Shown here: piece after piece, positions 25,779 through 35,235 of the stretch | Layout: every line of letters begins with the position of its first letter | How positions within the stretch are numbered: position 1 is the first letter of the stretch | The notes under the pieces: generated by a model | The model's input: only the letters and a program-made list of their open reading frames with translations | Database searches by the model: none | What the model was told of the DNA's origin: nothing | Assembly: GCA_020634375.1 (NCBI GenBank) | Contig: JACKBX010000004.1 | Location: 1-64,000 of the forward strand | DNA length: 64,000 nucleotides | Direction: 5' to 3' | DNA from: Ardenticatenaceae bacterium | Lineage (GTDB): Bacteria; Chloroflexota; Anaerolineae; Promineifilales; Promineifilaceae | Translations under genes and position numbers: made by a program

Positions 25779-28283
25779 CTAATTGCTAATTTCAAACACA
25801 AATACGCCATCTTGTGTGTACACAACTTGCAACAGCGGATTTCGCGCCAGGGTCGCGGGGTCGAACATGCCGCCGGGACGTGCGCCCACAAAAATATGCG
25901 TCACTCCCTGCTGGCGCAGCCACTCCGCTTGTGCGGGATCAGCCCAGTTTTCCACCTGCTCTGCTGCTTCGTTAAAAGCCCGCACTTGCTGCGCCAAATC
26001 CGCATTGTAAATGTAGTCTGCCGGTGGTGTCGTGGTTTGGCGCTGCGTCAATGGCGTCAGCCATGCACCGCCATCGTAACCCGCCCAGGTATTGCCCAAC
26101 CACTGCCAGCTATTTACGGCAATCACGGCCGTTTCCGGCACATGCTCATCCACCCAGACAAGGCCCGCCAAATCAGGCGGCTGGACCAACACAGTTTGCG
26201 GGTTGAGCAGCCCTACCTGATTGCGCACGCCAAATAACAACTGCGCCGCCAACAGCACCCCCGCCAGCAAACTGCCCGTCATTTGCAGCCACCAACGCTG
26301 CCGCAGCAGCCAGCGCCCTATATGAACGGCCGTCACCGCCAACACAATTGCCAATGGTAAAAACAGCGTAATGTACATGCTGTTCACATTCACCAGCCAC
26401 GTTTGCGGCAACCCCAACTGCTCCCCCGCCAGCAGCAAAAACAGCGCAGCGACCCAGGCCGTCAGCGTCAACGGCAGCATGGCCCATCGGCGACGGCCAA
26501 ATCCTGCGACAAATACCAACGCCAGACACAAGCCCGCCAGGGCCACGTATTCTTGTTCCCAACCCGCTTTCAGATAACCGGTGGGAAAAGCATTGTAGCC
26601 CGTCACGCTGCTGGCATTGATGGCCCGTGCCGGGTCAGTGATGCTGAGTAACTGCCAGAGGCGCGGGCTGATTAACAGGAGCCCCATCCCAGCAGATAAG
26701 GCCAGGTAACGGCCGTTCCGCCCCATTCCCACCAGCCACACCAGACCCACAAAGGGCAGAAAATAACTGAATACGCGGAAATGAATCAGGAACAGCCCTG
26801 CCAGCAGCAAAGCCAGCAGCCACCACGCCCGCCGCCACGCCCACCCGCCGCGCACCAACAGCCAGGTCAACGCCAACGCCAGCGGCATGAGCAGCATCGC
26901 CGTCAACTGCGTAAAACGGCCCCAGGTGACGTAGTAACCGGGAAAGAAAAAGGGCTGCGCTACCAAAAACGCGGCCAGCAGCCCCACTTCACGCCGCCGT
27001 GTCAGCAGCCACAACGCGGCGTAAACGGCCAGCGGAACCAGGGCATTGAGCAGTTGGCCGAAGATGAGCAGCAGTTCAGGCAACTGCTGCTTTCCGAATG
27101 GCCCCGTCAACAAAGCCAAACTGGCCGACAGGGTATGAAAGCCATAATGGTAGGGGAAACGGCTTACCGGTAGGTAATCGCCGTAATCGCTGATAGTTTG
27201 GCCGCTGTCGCGCATCACGGCCGTAATCAACCCATGACGGCTGGCATCCACCCAAAGCGGCACGTTCACATCGCGCACCACCAGCAGGCGCACGGCAAGA
27301 GCAAGAATGAGTAAGAAGACAAGGAGCAGGGGGGATAAACGATTCTTATTTCTCTGTAACTCTCTGTGTAACCCTGTGTTCCTTCTCTTCCACCACAGCC
27401 ACAGAACAGTCAGCCAGCCGCCGACGAGCGCCGCCCACAATGACCAACCCCGCCAACGCCCGCCTAACAGCGTCAATGCCATCCACAGCAGGGGCCAAAC
27501 GGCCGTTCCTAACGCCAACGCCAACCCTACCCAGGCCGCGCCGTCCCAATGGGGCCAGGGCGAGCGCCACGCCAACAGCAGCAGCACGCCGGGCAGCAGC
27601 AAAAAGGCCAGCGCCAGCAGCATTAATCCGCCGTCTTGCCACAACACATTGCCCAGATAGCGCAGCGCATCTGGCAGGGTGAGTTGGTAGCGAGTGACAA
27701 ATACCAGGTCGGCGGGCGTGTTGGCGTCGGCAACGGCCGTGCCCTGTGACAATGGCCCATATGCCAGTGTCAACGCTCCCCCACCATAAGTATCCAGCGA
27801 ATAGGCGTCCAGTGAAACCACGTTGGCCGCGTTCCCGCTGAAGGCCAGCGTGTACGTCATTGCCGCCGAGTGCGGCCGCGCTGGAAATTGAATCACATGG
27901 TTTTGGTTATGGGCGATGGCGCTGTTGGGGAGGGTAACGGCCGTTACCTCCTGCCCTGCACCATCCCACAAACGCAGCGTCACCTGCCCATTGGCATTAG
28001 CAATGGCATTGGGCGGGTCATCCAAGCGCACAAAGCGCACCTCAACTTCGCGCAAGCCATCCCACTTGGGTGTAAAAGTTTGCTGCCAGGTGAAATCACC
28101 AGTAGGCAAAGAGGTATGCGTGTTGCTGCGAAGCTGAACAGCATCCGTCGCCACAACTGGCGTAAACGCAGCTTGCAATGGCCGGGGTAACGTTCCCCAA
28201 ATCCCCCACAACACAAACAGCACACAGCCCAGCAGCAGTGCCAGCCAGCGGGCCACCCTCATTTTCGTCAATTGAACCATCAT
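25779..28283 (-). CDS. Large polytopic membrane protein, GT-C-like
   Basis: An 834-residue protein. An N-terminal hydrophobic anchor is followed by a beta-rich external domain of about 170 residues (FTWQQTFTPKWDGLREVEV). From about 215 onward there are a dozen or more hydrophobic segments, with an external loop WVDASRHGLITAVM and the polar YGDYLPVSRFPYHYGFHTL. The C-terminal domain (VWVDEHVPETAVIAVNSW, ITHIFVGARPGGMF) looks soluble and external. The layout resembles lipid-linked sugar transferases (GT-C) of Chloroflexota, but no clear catalytic motif is seen. A CTCTGTGTAACTCTGTG word repeat (27336-27390) is translated within it. Its start overlaps the upstream Kelch gene by 4 bp. Confidence 0.7.
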   Translation of the reverse strand: MMVQLTKMRVARWLALLLGCVLFVLWGIWGTLPRPLQAAFTPVVATDAVQLRSNTHTSLPTGDFTWQQTFTPKWDGLREVEVRFVRLDDPPNAIANANGQVTLRLWDGAGQEVTAVTLPNSAIAHNQNHVIQFPARPHSAAMTYTLAFSGNAANVVSLDAYSLDTYGGGALTLAYGPLSQGTAVADANTPADLVFVTRYQLTLPDALRYLGNVLWQDGGLMLLALAFLLLPGVLLLLAWRSPWPHWDGAAWVGLALALGTAVWPLLWMALTLLGGRWRGWSLWAALVGGWLTVLWLWWKRRNTGLHRELQRNKNRLSPLLLVFLLILALAVRLLVVRDVNVPLWVDASRHGLITAVMRDSGQTISDYGDYLPVSRFPYHYGFHTLSASLALLTGPFGKQQLPELLLIFGQLLNALVPLAVYAALWLLTRRREVGLLAAFLVAQPFFFPGYYVTWGRFTQLTAMLLMPLALALTWLLVRGGWAWRRAWWLLALLLAGLFLIHFRVFSYFLPFVGLVWLVGMGRNGRYLALSAGMGLLLISPRLWQLLSITDPARAINASSVTGYNAFPTGYLKAGWEQEYVALAGLCLALVFVAGFGRRRWAMLPLTLTAWVAALFLLLAGEQLGLPQTWLVNVNSMYITLFLPLAIVLAVTAVHIGRWLLRQRWWLQMTGSLLAGVLLAAQLLFGVRNQVGLLNPQTVLVQPPDLAGLVWVDEHVPETAVIAVNSWQWLGNTWAGYDGGAWLTPLTQRQTTTPPADYIYNADLAQQVRAFNEAAEQVENWADPAQAEWLRQQGVTHIFVGARPGGMFDPATLARNPLLQVVYTQDGVFVFEISN

Positions 28284-29689
28284 TGATTGGGCAAGGCAGG
28301 TAAATAAGTCTGGTAAACGGCACGTAGTATGTAGGTATCGGACAGCAGCGTTTCACCCTGGCGTCCGCCCACCGCGTAAATGCGCGTCTCCACATTGGTA
28401 ACGCCGGGCGCTTCCCAGCCCGATCCATTTTCAGCCATAGGTGTGTCCACCACCTGCCAGTTCTCCGTGACAGGATTGTATTCCTCGCCATAGGTGATGC
28501 CGGATTCGCCACCGAATACATACAGTTTATTGAACAATACCACTGCGCCTGCATGGGTGCGCGGCTGAATCATGTCTGGGCAAGGCAGCCAGCTTTTGTC
28601 GGTTACGTCAAAAACTTCGCAGGAGGACAGCGCGGCTGTGCCATCGTAGCCGCCAACCACGTATAATTGCCCGGCAATGGCGCCGCCAACAGCAAAAGCG
28701 CGTACCTGGCTCATGGGGGGCAGCGGCTGCCAGCTATCCAAAGCGGGGTTGTATTCGTACACGGTGTCTAAATAACGCTCGCCGTTCCAACCACCGAAAA
28801 AGTAAAGCGAGCCGCTGTGGGACAAGACCAGCCCACCGTTAATCGCTTCGGGAAGCGGCGCGATGGCTCGCCAAAGATTGTTGGCGGGACTGTACACCTC
28901 GACGACATCAGTGGGGTTGCCAGCCGCATCACGCCCGCCGGGTACGTAAATTTCGCCAAAAAGCACGGCCGCGCTTGTCTCGGAAACGGCCGTTGGCTTG
29001 GGTGCGCCCTCCGTCCACTGGAATTCGATGGTGTCGTAGGTGCTGACCGTGTTGACTACCCCTGTTTCACTCTCGCCGCCAATTACGTAAAGGTCTAAGC
29101 CCACAGCAGCAAGGGCCATGTTAGCGCGGCCAGTAGGCATGGGGCGGCTGATTAACCAACGCGAATCGCCTAACGGCCGTTCTATAAAAGCCACCGCCTC
29201 AACAGTAGAGGTGGGTGTCGCCTCGCTGCCACGGCCCCATTGCTGCCAGGCTAAGAGCAGCAGCAGCGCGGCAATCACGGCCGCCGCGCCCAGGCTGATG
29301 CTGCGCCAGGGGAGATGTTTGGCAGGGAGCATGGCATTGTCGGGTGATGGGGTTGGTTCTGGGGGAACGGCCGTTTCCGTTTCATCAGGCACGTCAGCAA
29401 CGGTTTCCGCAATCTGAGGAACGGCTTCCGCCGTCAACGGCAAGTCTGCGTTTTCTGGCGCGGTACTCTCCAAACCGGGTACTGCCACCAGTCCCTTTTG
29501 CAGCGCCAGTGTGGTCGCTTCCGTGCGCGAATTCACACCCAGCTTGGCATAAATGCGACGCAAATGAACCTTCACCGTATTTTGGCTAATGGACAGTTCA
29601 GATGCGATTTCTTTGTTGGATGCGCCCTGCACAATACAGGCTAAGACATCCAGTTCGCGTTCGCTTAAGGGGTCGCCAGATTCAAACAT
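28280..29689 (-). CDS. LuxR-type HTH, transmembrane segment and Kelch beta-propeller protein
   Basis: An unusual fusion of about 469 residues from ATG 29689 (MFESGDPLSERELD). The first 65 residues are a LuxR helix-turn-helix (LSERELDVLACIVQGASNKE, NTVKVHLRRIYAKLGV). An acidic, Pro-rich linker leads to one transmembrane segment (AAVIAALLLLLAWQQWG). About five Kelch repeats follow (LDLYVIGGE, GEIYVPGGRD, GSLYFFGGWNG, GQLYVVGGYDG, NKLYVFGGES). The DNA-binding part would be cytoplasmic and the propeller outside: a one-component membrane-tethered regulator. The next gene overlaps by ATGA and encodes a GT-C-like protein, a likely partner or target. Confidence 0.87.
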   Translation of the reverse strand: MFESGDPLSERELDVLACIVQGASNKEIASELSISQNTVKVHLRRIYAKLGVNSRTEATTLALQKGLVAVPGLESTAPENADLPLTAEAVPQIAETVADVPDETETAVPPEPTPSPDNAMLPAKHLPWRSISLGAAAVIAALLLLLAWQQWGRGSEATPTSTVEAVAFIERPLGDSRWLISRPMPTGRANMALAAVGLDLYVIGGESETGVVNTVSTYDTIEFQWTEGAPKPTAVSETSAAVLFGEIYVPGGRDAAGNPTDVVEVYSPANNLWRAIAPLPEAINGGLVLSHSGSLYFFGGWNGERYLDTVYEYNPALDSWQPLPPMSQVRAFAVGGAIAGQLYVVGGYDGTAALSSCEVFDVTDKSWLPCPDMIQPRTHAGAVVLFNKLYVFGGESGITYGEEYNPVTENWQVVDTPMAENGSGWEAPGVTNVETRIYAVGGRQGETLLSDTYILRAVYQTYLPALPNQ

Positions 29690-29709
29690 GGTTATGATTA
29701 TACTTGGTT

Positions 29710-29767
29710 TACAAGTGGCAAGTATGCAAGTTTGCAAGTCTTTTACTTGCTACTTGCATACTTGCTG
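29710..29767. repeat. Word-repeat hairpin, GCAAGT family
   Basis: The left half acaagtggcaagtatgcaagtttgcaagt pairs with the right half acttgctacttgcatacttgct. It lies between the TPR gene stop and the Kelch-regulator start. A one-sided copy is at 32080-32110. Confidence 0.75.
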
Positions 29768-29771
29768 CTCG

Positions 29772-30821
29772 TTATGGAAATGTTGGGGTCGGTGTTCCGA
29801 CCCGCACAGGCGGGCCAATAAACTGCTGGCTGTTGGTGACGGGTAGTGTGTTGGTGATGGTTTCCGGTGTGGGTGTGGCCGATTGGCAATTGGTAACGGC
29901 CGTTTCCAACTTATCACTCAATTCCACACTGCGCTCTTGGCGGTTTGCCTCGGCGTACAATTCCTGCGCTGGACACCAATCCGCCGCCGCCGCATATTGG
30001 TCTCCCAGGGCAATCAACGCCTCATGCAGTAAATCGCACGACGACTGATAAAAGGGCGCAACCAGGCACAAATCACGGAAGTAGTCAACCGCCACCCCCC
30101 AATTCACGCCGTAATAGCCCATTCCTTGCAAAAACCAATCTGCCCACAAACGGTAATCCTCTGCCTCTTGCGGCAGATCGCCCAGCGTTTCCGCCTGTGC
30201 AAAATAATACAGACCTAGCTCCGCCTGTTCGCCATCTACCAGACTGAAACCCAAATTCAAGTAGGCATCATACAATAACTGGTTGGTTTCTTGTCGCTCA
30301 TAGTTGGGAAATTGCGATAGAAAAGCACGCAGCGCTGTGACGGCATCTTCCCACGCTTCGTTGTCCATTAGCTGCTGGATGCGCTGCAACTCTTGCTCCG
30401 GGTCGGAGATGACGCCGGGGGTGGGCGAGGGAAGGGGCGTGGCAGTGGGAACGGCCGTTGCCTCCACAACCTGCGGCGTCAGCACCAAATTCAGCGCTTC
30501 CCGCGCTTGTTGCAGCAGCGCTTGCGCCTCCGCATGACTGGGATTGCGCTCAAGCACCCATTCCAGGCGGCGGGTTGCCAGGTTATAGCTGCCCTGGCCG
30601 ATGTTTTGCTGCGCCAGTTCAATTTGCCGTGCAATCTGGTCGCTCAATTCTGTTTGCTGCCGTTCCACAAGAAGCTGCTGCCCGCTTTGCCAGCCCAAAT
30701 AGGCCACCAGCAGGTAAACGGCTAGCAGCAACGAAATCGCCACCAATAAGCCGCCAATAATGCGGCGACCCCGGCGCGGTTTGGGCGTTTTATCTTGCTG
30801 TGAAGAGGTGGTATCACTCAT
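29772..30821 (-). CDS. Membrane-anchored TPR-like protein
   Basis: A 349-residue protein with a basic N-terminus, one transmembrane segment (IIGGLLVAISLLLAVYLLVAYLGW, about 21-44; key part LLVAISLLLAVYLLVAYL) and a helical external part. TPR-like helices run from about 60 to 115 (YNLATRRLEWVLERNPSHAE) and from 145 to 300 (WEDAVTALRAFLSQFPNYER, AELGLYYFAQAETLGD), with a Pro/Thr linker between. The C-terminus is Pro/Thr-rich (TPTPETITNTLPV). It probably acts as an assembly or scaffolding protein at the cell surface. Lies upstream of the Kelch-regulator gene on the same strand; a word-repeat hairpin separates them. Confidence 0.78.
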   Translation of the reverse strand: MSDTTSSQQDKTPKPRRGRRIIGGLLVAISLLLAVYLLVAYLGWQSGQQLLVERQQTELSDQIARQIELAQQNIGQGSYNLATRRLEWVLERNPSHAEAQALLQQAREALNLVLTPQVVEATAVPTATPLPSPTPGVISDPEQELQRIQQLMDNEAWEDAVTALRAFLSQFPNYERQETNQLLYDAYLNLGFSLVDGEQAELGLYYFAQAETLGDLPQEAEDYRLWADWFLQGMGYYGVNWGVAVDYFRDLCLVAPFYQSSCDLLHEALIALGDQYAAAADWCPAQELYAEANRQERSVELSDKLETAVTNCQSATPTPETITNTLPVTNSQQFIGPPVRVGTPTPTFP

Positions 30822-30840
30822 AAGTAACTACATTAAAGAG

Positions 30841-30940
30841 AATGATCAATTATTGAATGGATGAATTGCTGAATGGTTAATGGCGTTGCTGGCGGATTCA
30901 TTAATCATTCACAAATTCAACGATTCACAAATTAATTATT
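30841..30940. repeat. Word-repeat hairpin, TGAATGGATGAATTG family
   Basis: The left half has near-copies of attgaatgg/tgaattgctgaatgg, and the right half has attcattaatcattcacaaattcaacgattcac. The halves are reverse-complementary. The same family is at 40671-40763. Confidence 0.7.
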
Positions 30941-30956
30941 TTTTGCGCTTACACGC

Positions 30957-32057
30957 CTAAATCATTGTACGGTAAACAGCTACCGTTTGCGCGGCGATTT
31001 GCGCCTGGGTGTAGGTGTCTAACACACGCTGCCGCCCCTTTTTCCCCAGGGCACGCCGCTCCTCGCTGGACTGCATCAAGCGCAGCAGGGCATCGCGCAG
31101 GGCGTCTGCGTCCCCTTCAGGAAAGACGAGTCCCGCATCACCAATGACGTGGGGAATTTCGCCGCTGTTGGAGCCGATGACGGCCGTTTCACAGGCCATT
31201 GCTTCCACCAACACGCGGCCAAACTGCTCTTTCCAGTTCGGCTGCGTGCGCGAACTGAGTACCAGCACGTCCAACTGCTGCAAATAGCCCGCCATTTGCG
31301 CCGAGGGGATGGGGCCGTCAAAATGCACGCGCTCGGCAATGCCTAATTCTTGCGCCAGCCGCGCAAGCGCTGGTTTGGCCGGGCCTTCCCCGGCGATGTG
31401 TACTTGCCAGATACCGGGCAACTGCGCCGCCGCGTGCAGCAGCAAGTCCACACCTTTCTCCGGTACTAGCCGCCGATTGGCAGAACCGATGGTGAAGGTA
31501 CGACCGTCATCATGACGCGCTGTTGAGGCATACAAAGTCGGGTCAACACCAAACTGCGGAATGACACGGTGCGGCCCGCGATAGCCCTTTGCTTGCCACA
31601 CTTGTACCGCTTCACGGTTGCCCATCAGCGCATAATCCACGCCGGCCAATACCTGCTTTTCCAGCCAGCTAAACGGGAATGGATAGCGGCGCTGCAAATT
31701 TTGCCAGCTAAAAAACAAGGTCTTGGCCCCCACCGCTTTGGCCTGCCGCATGGCCAGCCAGGTTGCCAGGTTATACGGTTCCTCATCAATGTGCACGATG
31801 TCTGGGCGGAAGTCGGCCAGCCGTTGGCGCAGGCGGGGGTAGTGGTGGAGATGGTAACGGCCGTTCAAATGAATCGGATCCGCCAGCAGCGTGTAGCCCT
31901 CGGTATGGGCGCGTTCCAACTGCACCGGCGCAGCGGGATCATCCCAGGATGGCGGCACAACAACCAGCAGTTCCGTATCGTCAAAACGGGCGATTTCTTC
32001 TAATTTGCGTTGATAAGCCCCAACAAGACAGGCTTTGGATAACATTAATATACGCAT
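30957..32057 (-). CDS. Glycosyltransferase family 4 protein
   Basis: A GT-B fold glycosyltransferase of 366 residues from ATG 32057 (MRILMLSKACLVGAYQRKL); the upstream open frame of 71 codons includes a word repeat and is unlikely to be translated. Family marks are IVHIDEEPYNLATW, IGSANRRLVPEKGVDLLLHA, VHIAGEGPAKPALARLA, LVLSSRTQPNWKEQFGRVLVEAM described by key residues, and the E-x7-E region EAMACETAVIGSNSGEIP. It would transfer a sugar from a nucleotide donor to a cell-surface glycan. Neighbours are membrane proteins that may act in the same pathway. Confidence 0.92.
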   Translation of the reverse strand: MRILMLSKACLVGAYQRKLEEIARFDDTELLVVVPPSWDDPAAPVQLERAHTEGYTLLADPIHLNGRYHLHHYPRLRQRLADFRPDIVHIDEEPYNLATWLAMRQAKAVGAKTLFFSWQNLQRRYPFPFSWLEKQVLAGVDYALMGNREAVQVWQAKGYRGPHRVIPQFGVDPTLYASTARHDDGRTFTIGSANRRLVPEKGVDLLLHAAAQLPGIWQVHIAGEGPAKPALARLAQELGIAERVHFDGPIPSAQMAGYLQQLDVLVLSSRTQPNWKEQFGRVLVEAMACETAVIGSNSGEIPHVIGDAGLVFPEGDADALRDALLRLMQSSEERRALGKKGRQRVLDTYTQAQIAAQTVAVYRTMI

Positions 32058-32079
32058 AAGCGGGTTTGCGGGCGAGCGT

Positions 32080-32110
32080 GGCAAGTTGCAAGTTTGCAAG
32101 TTGCAAGTGG
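32080..32110. repeat. Word repeat, GCAAGTT family
   Basis: Four near-copies of gcaagttt lie just before the glycosyltransferase start, without a clear inverted right half. Confidence 0.6.
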
Positions 32111-32436
32111 ACAGGCGGGAATGGGTTGGCTCACTCGCAGGCTGTGGGCTATTTTGCAATACTTGCCCCGCTTTGACAAATAGCCTGCCAGTAGCCGCGA
32201 TTTTATAATTGCGCTTGAGGTAACACGCAAGTACAGTCGGGTAAAACAGTGCGGGTATACGGCCGTACATTTTCCCTCAATCGTATCCTTACTTTCCTGT
32301 CCCTGCTCTGGATAGTTTCAGCTTTAGAATTGCCACAAGTGAAACGTATAGCTAATATAGCCTCAATACATCAAGATTGATTACACAACGAACCGTGTTA
32401 ATAAATTGTTGGATAGCAGAAAAGTATTAGAAAGGT

Positions 32437-33084
32437 TTGATAATATTCAAGGCAATGATTGACCCAGATAATTCATACAATATTTTTACCGCTGCCCTCA
32501 ACGAACGGAGGGCTCAACTCAATATTATTTTCGATCCAGACAGTGATTTCCCTTCACTCTATCATGGAGGAGTACAAATCAAAATTTATCCTGAAACGGT
32601 TTATTTCCGCTGGACGATTATGGAATCTCTGACTATCGGTCAAGGCTCCCTCCCGCTTAATGAAATTCCAAGTAGTGATGATGTAATGGGCTATGTTCAA
32701 TCTAAAATAATTGAAAGTGTTCAAAATTATTGTATTCGCGGAAAATACGTTTATCGCGTCGATAAGTGGTCTTGGGACCTTACCAACTTAGATGTCGAAC
32801 CTGTAAAGAAAATTCTAAAGCTGCTAGAACGTGTCAAGAGACGACCGCAGATGTTCATGGAGAAACCCAATGAAGTAGAATCCTTTCTTACTGGAATACA
32901 ATGGGCATATCGAATCTTGGGATTTCAACAAGATAGAGCTATTGTCAAGCAATCTTGTGCAGAACTTGAGATCAAAACTTTAGGACAACGCTTGCAACGA
33001 TCTGAAGATTACACATGGGACTTGATCGATAAGATTTTGCAGTCGGAGATCGTTGGCTGGAAAAGAACTTATGGCATATCGTAG
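32437..33084 (+). CDS. Hypothetical protein (AT-rich orphan)
   Basis: A 215-residue cytoplasmic protein that I do not recognise. It has no signal peptide or membrane segment. The middle contains a run of charged helices (VEPVKKILKLLERVKRRPQM). The start may be TTG 32437 or ATG 32455 (MIDPDNSYNIF); neither has a strong ribosome-binding site. It is markedly more AT-rich than the genes on either side, and no ACGGCCGT site occurs between about 32262 and 33331. Flanks (32271-32436 and 33085-33228) hold nothing recognised. Probably a recent arrival. Confidence 0.65.
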   Translation: MIIFKAMIDPDNSYNIFTAALNERRAQLNIIFDPDSDFPSLYHGGVQIKIYPETVYFRWTIMESLTIGQGSLPLNEIPSSDDVMGYVQSKIIESVQNYCIRGKYVYRVDKWSWDLTNLDVEPVKKILKLLERVKRRPQMFMEKPNEVESFLTGIQWAYRILGFQQDRAIVKQSCAELEIKTLGQRLQRSEDYTWDLIDKILQSEIVGWKRTYGIS

Positions 33085-33228
33085 CGCTATCATGAGGTCA
33101 ACATTTGCGGGGAAAATGCTGCCTAGCATGCTTGCATCCAAGCGCGAGCCTGGAGTTCATTCACTATCTCAGACAGTAGTGGGCGAAACCAACTTGCTCA
33201 TAAAGTCTTTAGCTGTTACTCGCACCGG

Positions 33229-35235
33229 GTGAAGCAGACGTTATTAGACTGCTGGGCTAAAAAGATGGAAATGAAACGCGACTTAAGCTCACCCAAATTC
33301 AGGTGGGCTTTATTATTATTGGTGATGGGCACGGCCGTTCTCTTCCGCTTCTACCAACTAGACAACTGGCCGCCGGGCTTGTACCGCGATGAGGCGTTCA
33401 ACGGCCTGGACGCGCTGAACGTGCTGGATGGGCAGCACGCGCTCTTTTTCCCGGCGAACAACGGCCGTGAACCCGCCTACATCTATCTCACCGCCGGGGC
33501 CATCGTCCTGTTTGGCCGCAGCGTAACGGCCGTGCGTCTCGCTGCCGCCCTCGTCGGCAGCCTGACTGCGCTGGCAACCTACCTGCTGGCAAAAGAATGG
33601 TTCGGGCAGCGCGTCGGGCTGCTGTCCGCCGCACTGTGGGCCATCACCCTCTGGCCGGTGCATCTTAGCCGCGTGGGACTGCGCCCGATTTTGCTGGCCC
33701 CCCTGCTGGCCCTCACCTTCTGGCTGGGCACACGCGCCTACCGCAGCCAATTCCCCCGCCGCCGTTGGCTCTGGCTGGCCGCCGGCATCCTCTACGGCGC
33801 AGCCTATTACACCTATTTGGCCGTGCGCTTCACCCCCCTCTTACTCATTCTATTAGCGATTTACGATTTACGGGCGAAGCGTCACACAGCGGCATTGGCA
33901 ATTGACGCCCGCCGCACACCGTTCACTGCTTACTGGTCACTGCTTACTGATTACTTCTTTTTCGCTCTCGGCACGGCCGTTACCCTTTCCCCGTTTGCGC
34001 TGCTGGTGTGGCGGCAGCCGGACATCTTGCTGGGGCGCACGGGGCAAGTTTCGGTGCTGAACACGGCCGTCAACGGCGGCAACCTCTTCGGCACACTGCT
34101 GCGGCAAACCGGCGCAGCGTTGGGCATGTTTATTGGGCATGGCGACACCATTTTACGCCACAATCCAGCCGGGCGGCCTGTGTTTGATTGGTTCATGGCC
34201 GTGCCCTTCCTCATTGGCCTGGGCTGGTGCTTGTGGCATTGGCGGCGGCGCACGGCCGTTACCCTGCTGCTGTGGGTGGGCGTGATGCTGGGGCCGACGA
34301 TTTTGGCGGCGGATACCCCCCATTTTTTGCGGGCGTCCGGCATTTTACCGGCGGTCGTCATTTTTCCGGCCATTGGACTGGTACAATTGGCTGATTGGCT
34401 GCGGCGGCGTTGGCTGGGCGCGGCGCTGGTGGGACTGTTGTTGCTGGGCAGTACGGCCGTTACCATCCGCGATTATGCCCAATATAGCCAAGACCCCGAC
34501 ACCGGCTACCTCTTCGAGGCCGCAGCGCGGACATTGGCCGAGCGCATCAATCAGGATGGCCTCAACACCACCTTTTTTGTAGACGAACGCTACTGGTCAT
34601 GGCCGTCTGTGCCCTTCCTCATCACCAATCCCAACACTGTGCGCTTTGCGCCAAAAGATGGGCTGCCCACGCCCCTGCCGCTGCCCGCGCACCTGTTTGT
34701 GTGGCCGTATGCCGACACCGAGTTTGTGGCCGATGCGCTGCCGCCCAGCGCATTGGTAGAGGTAGCAGATGGCCCGTTGGCGCGGGGCGATTTGGAAGCG
34801 GAGGCATATCCGTTGTATACATCGTATCGGGTGCTGCCCGCGCAACCTTTGCCCACGTTGGCTGTGTTCGGCGAGACGCTGCGGTTGCAAGATGCCGGGG
34901 CATTTTTGTATGATGGGGCGATGCAAGTGGATTTGATTTGGCGGGCGGAAACGGCCGTCGCCCAACCCCTCACCGCCTTTGTACACCTGGTTGGCCCGGA
35001 CGGATTGATCGCGCAAGATGACGCGCCGCCGGGCAGCGGTAATTGGCCCACTACCTGGTGGCAGCCCGGCTTGCAATTGCATGAGCAGCGTACCATCCCC
35101 CTGCCAGATGGCTTTGACCCTACCGAAGCCTATTTGTTAGTGGGACTGTACGACGCATCACAAATACGTCTGCCCGTGATAGATGGCAACGGCCGTGCCG
35201 CAGGCGACAGTTGGAGAGTGGACATTGATCAATAA
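33229..35235 (+). CDS. GT39-type (PMT-like) membrane glycosyltransferase
   Basis: A 668-residue polytopic protein. The first external loop has the acidic pair YRDEAFNGLDAL (about 53-64) that is the catalytic signature of the PMT_2 family (lipid-linked sugar donors). About 11 hydrophobic segments occupy residues 25-430. The last 230 residues form an external, strand-rich domain with VHLVGPDGLIAQDDAPPGSG and WQPGLQLHEQRTIPLP, a motif shared with the 1027- and 985-residue proteins of this window. Two word repeats are translated inside it (33845-33880 and 33919-33955, giving AIYDLRAK and TAYWSLLTDYF). The start is uncertain; ATG 33265 is an alternative to GTG 33229. Confidence 0.85.
   Translation: MKQTLLDCWAKKMEMKRDLSSPKFRWALLLLVMGTAVLFRFYQLDNWPPGLYRDEAFNGLDALNVLDGQHALFFPANNGREPAYIYLTAGAIVLFGRSVTAVRLAAALVGSLTALATYLLAKEWFGQRVGLLSAALWAITLWPVHLSRVGLRPILLAPLLALTFWLGTRAYRSQFPRRRWLWLAAGILYGAAYYTYLAVRFTPLLLILLAIYDLRAKRHTAALAIDARRTPFTAYWSLLTDYFFFALGTAVTLSPFALLVWRQPDILLGRTGQVSVLNTAVNGGNLFGTLLRQTGAALGMFIGHGDTILRHNPAGRPVFDWFMAVPFLIGLGWCLWHWRRRTAVTLLLWVGVMLGPTILAADTPHFLRASGILPAVVIFPAIGLVQLADWLRRRWLGAALVGLLLLGSTAVTIRDYAQYSQDPDTGYLFEAAARTLAERINQDGLNTTFFVDERYWSWPSVPFLITNPNTVRFAPKDGLPTPLPLPAHLFVWPYADTEFVADALPPSALVEVADGPLARGDLEAEAYPLYTSYRVLPAQPLPTLAVFGETLRLQDAGAFLYDGAMQVDLIWRAETAVAQPLTAFVHLVGPDGLIAQDDAPPGSGNWPTTWWQPGLQLHEQRTIPLPDGFDPTEAYLLVGLYDASQIRLPVIDGNGRAAGDSWRVDIDQ

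Noticed and set aside
32058..32270. N-terminal 71-codon extension of the GT4 glycosyltransferase
   Set aside because: It contains a GCAAGTT word repeat and no conserved residues; MRILMLSK at 32057 is the family-typical start.
33085..33228. Integron-type attC site behind the AT-rich orphan gene
   Set aside because: I looked for paired RYYYAAC and GTTRRRY ends; the nearest sequences (GGTCAAC, GTTATTA) do not match.
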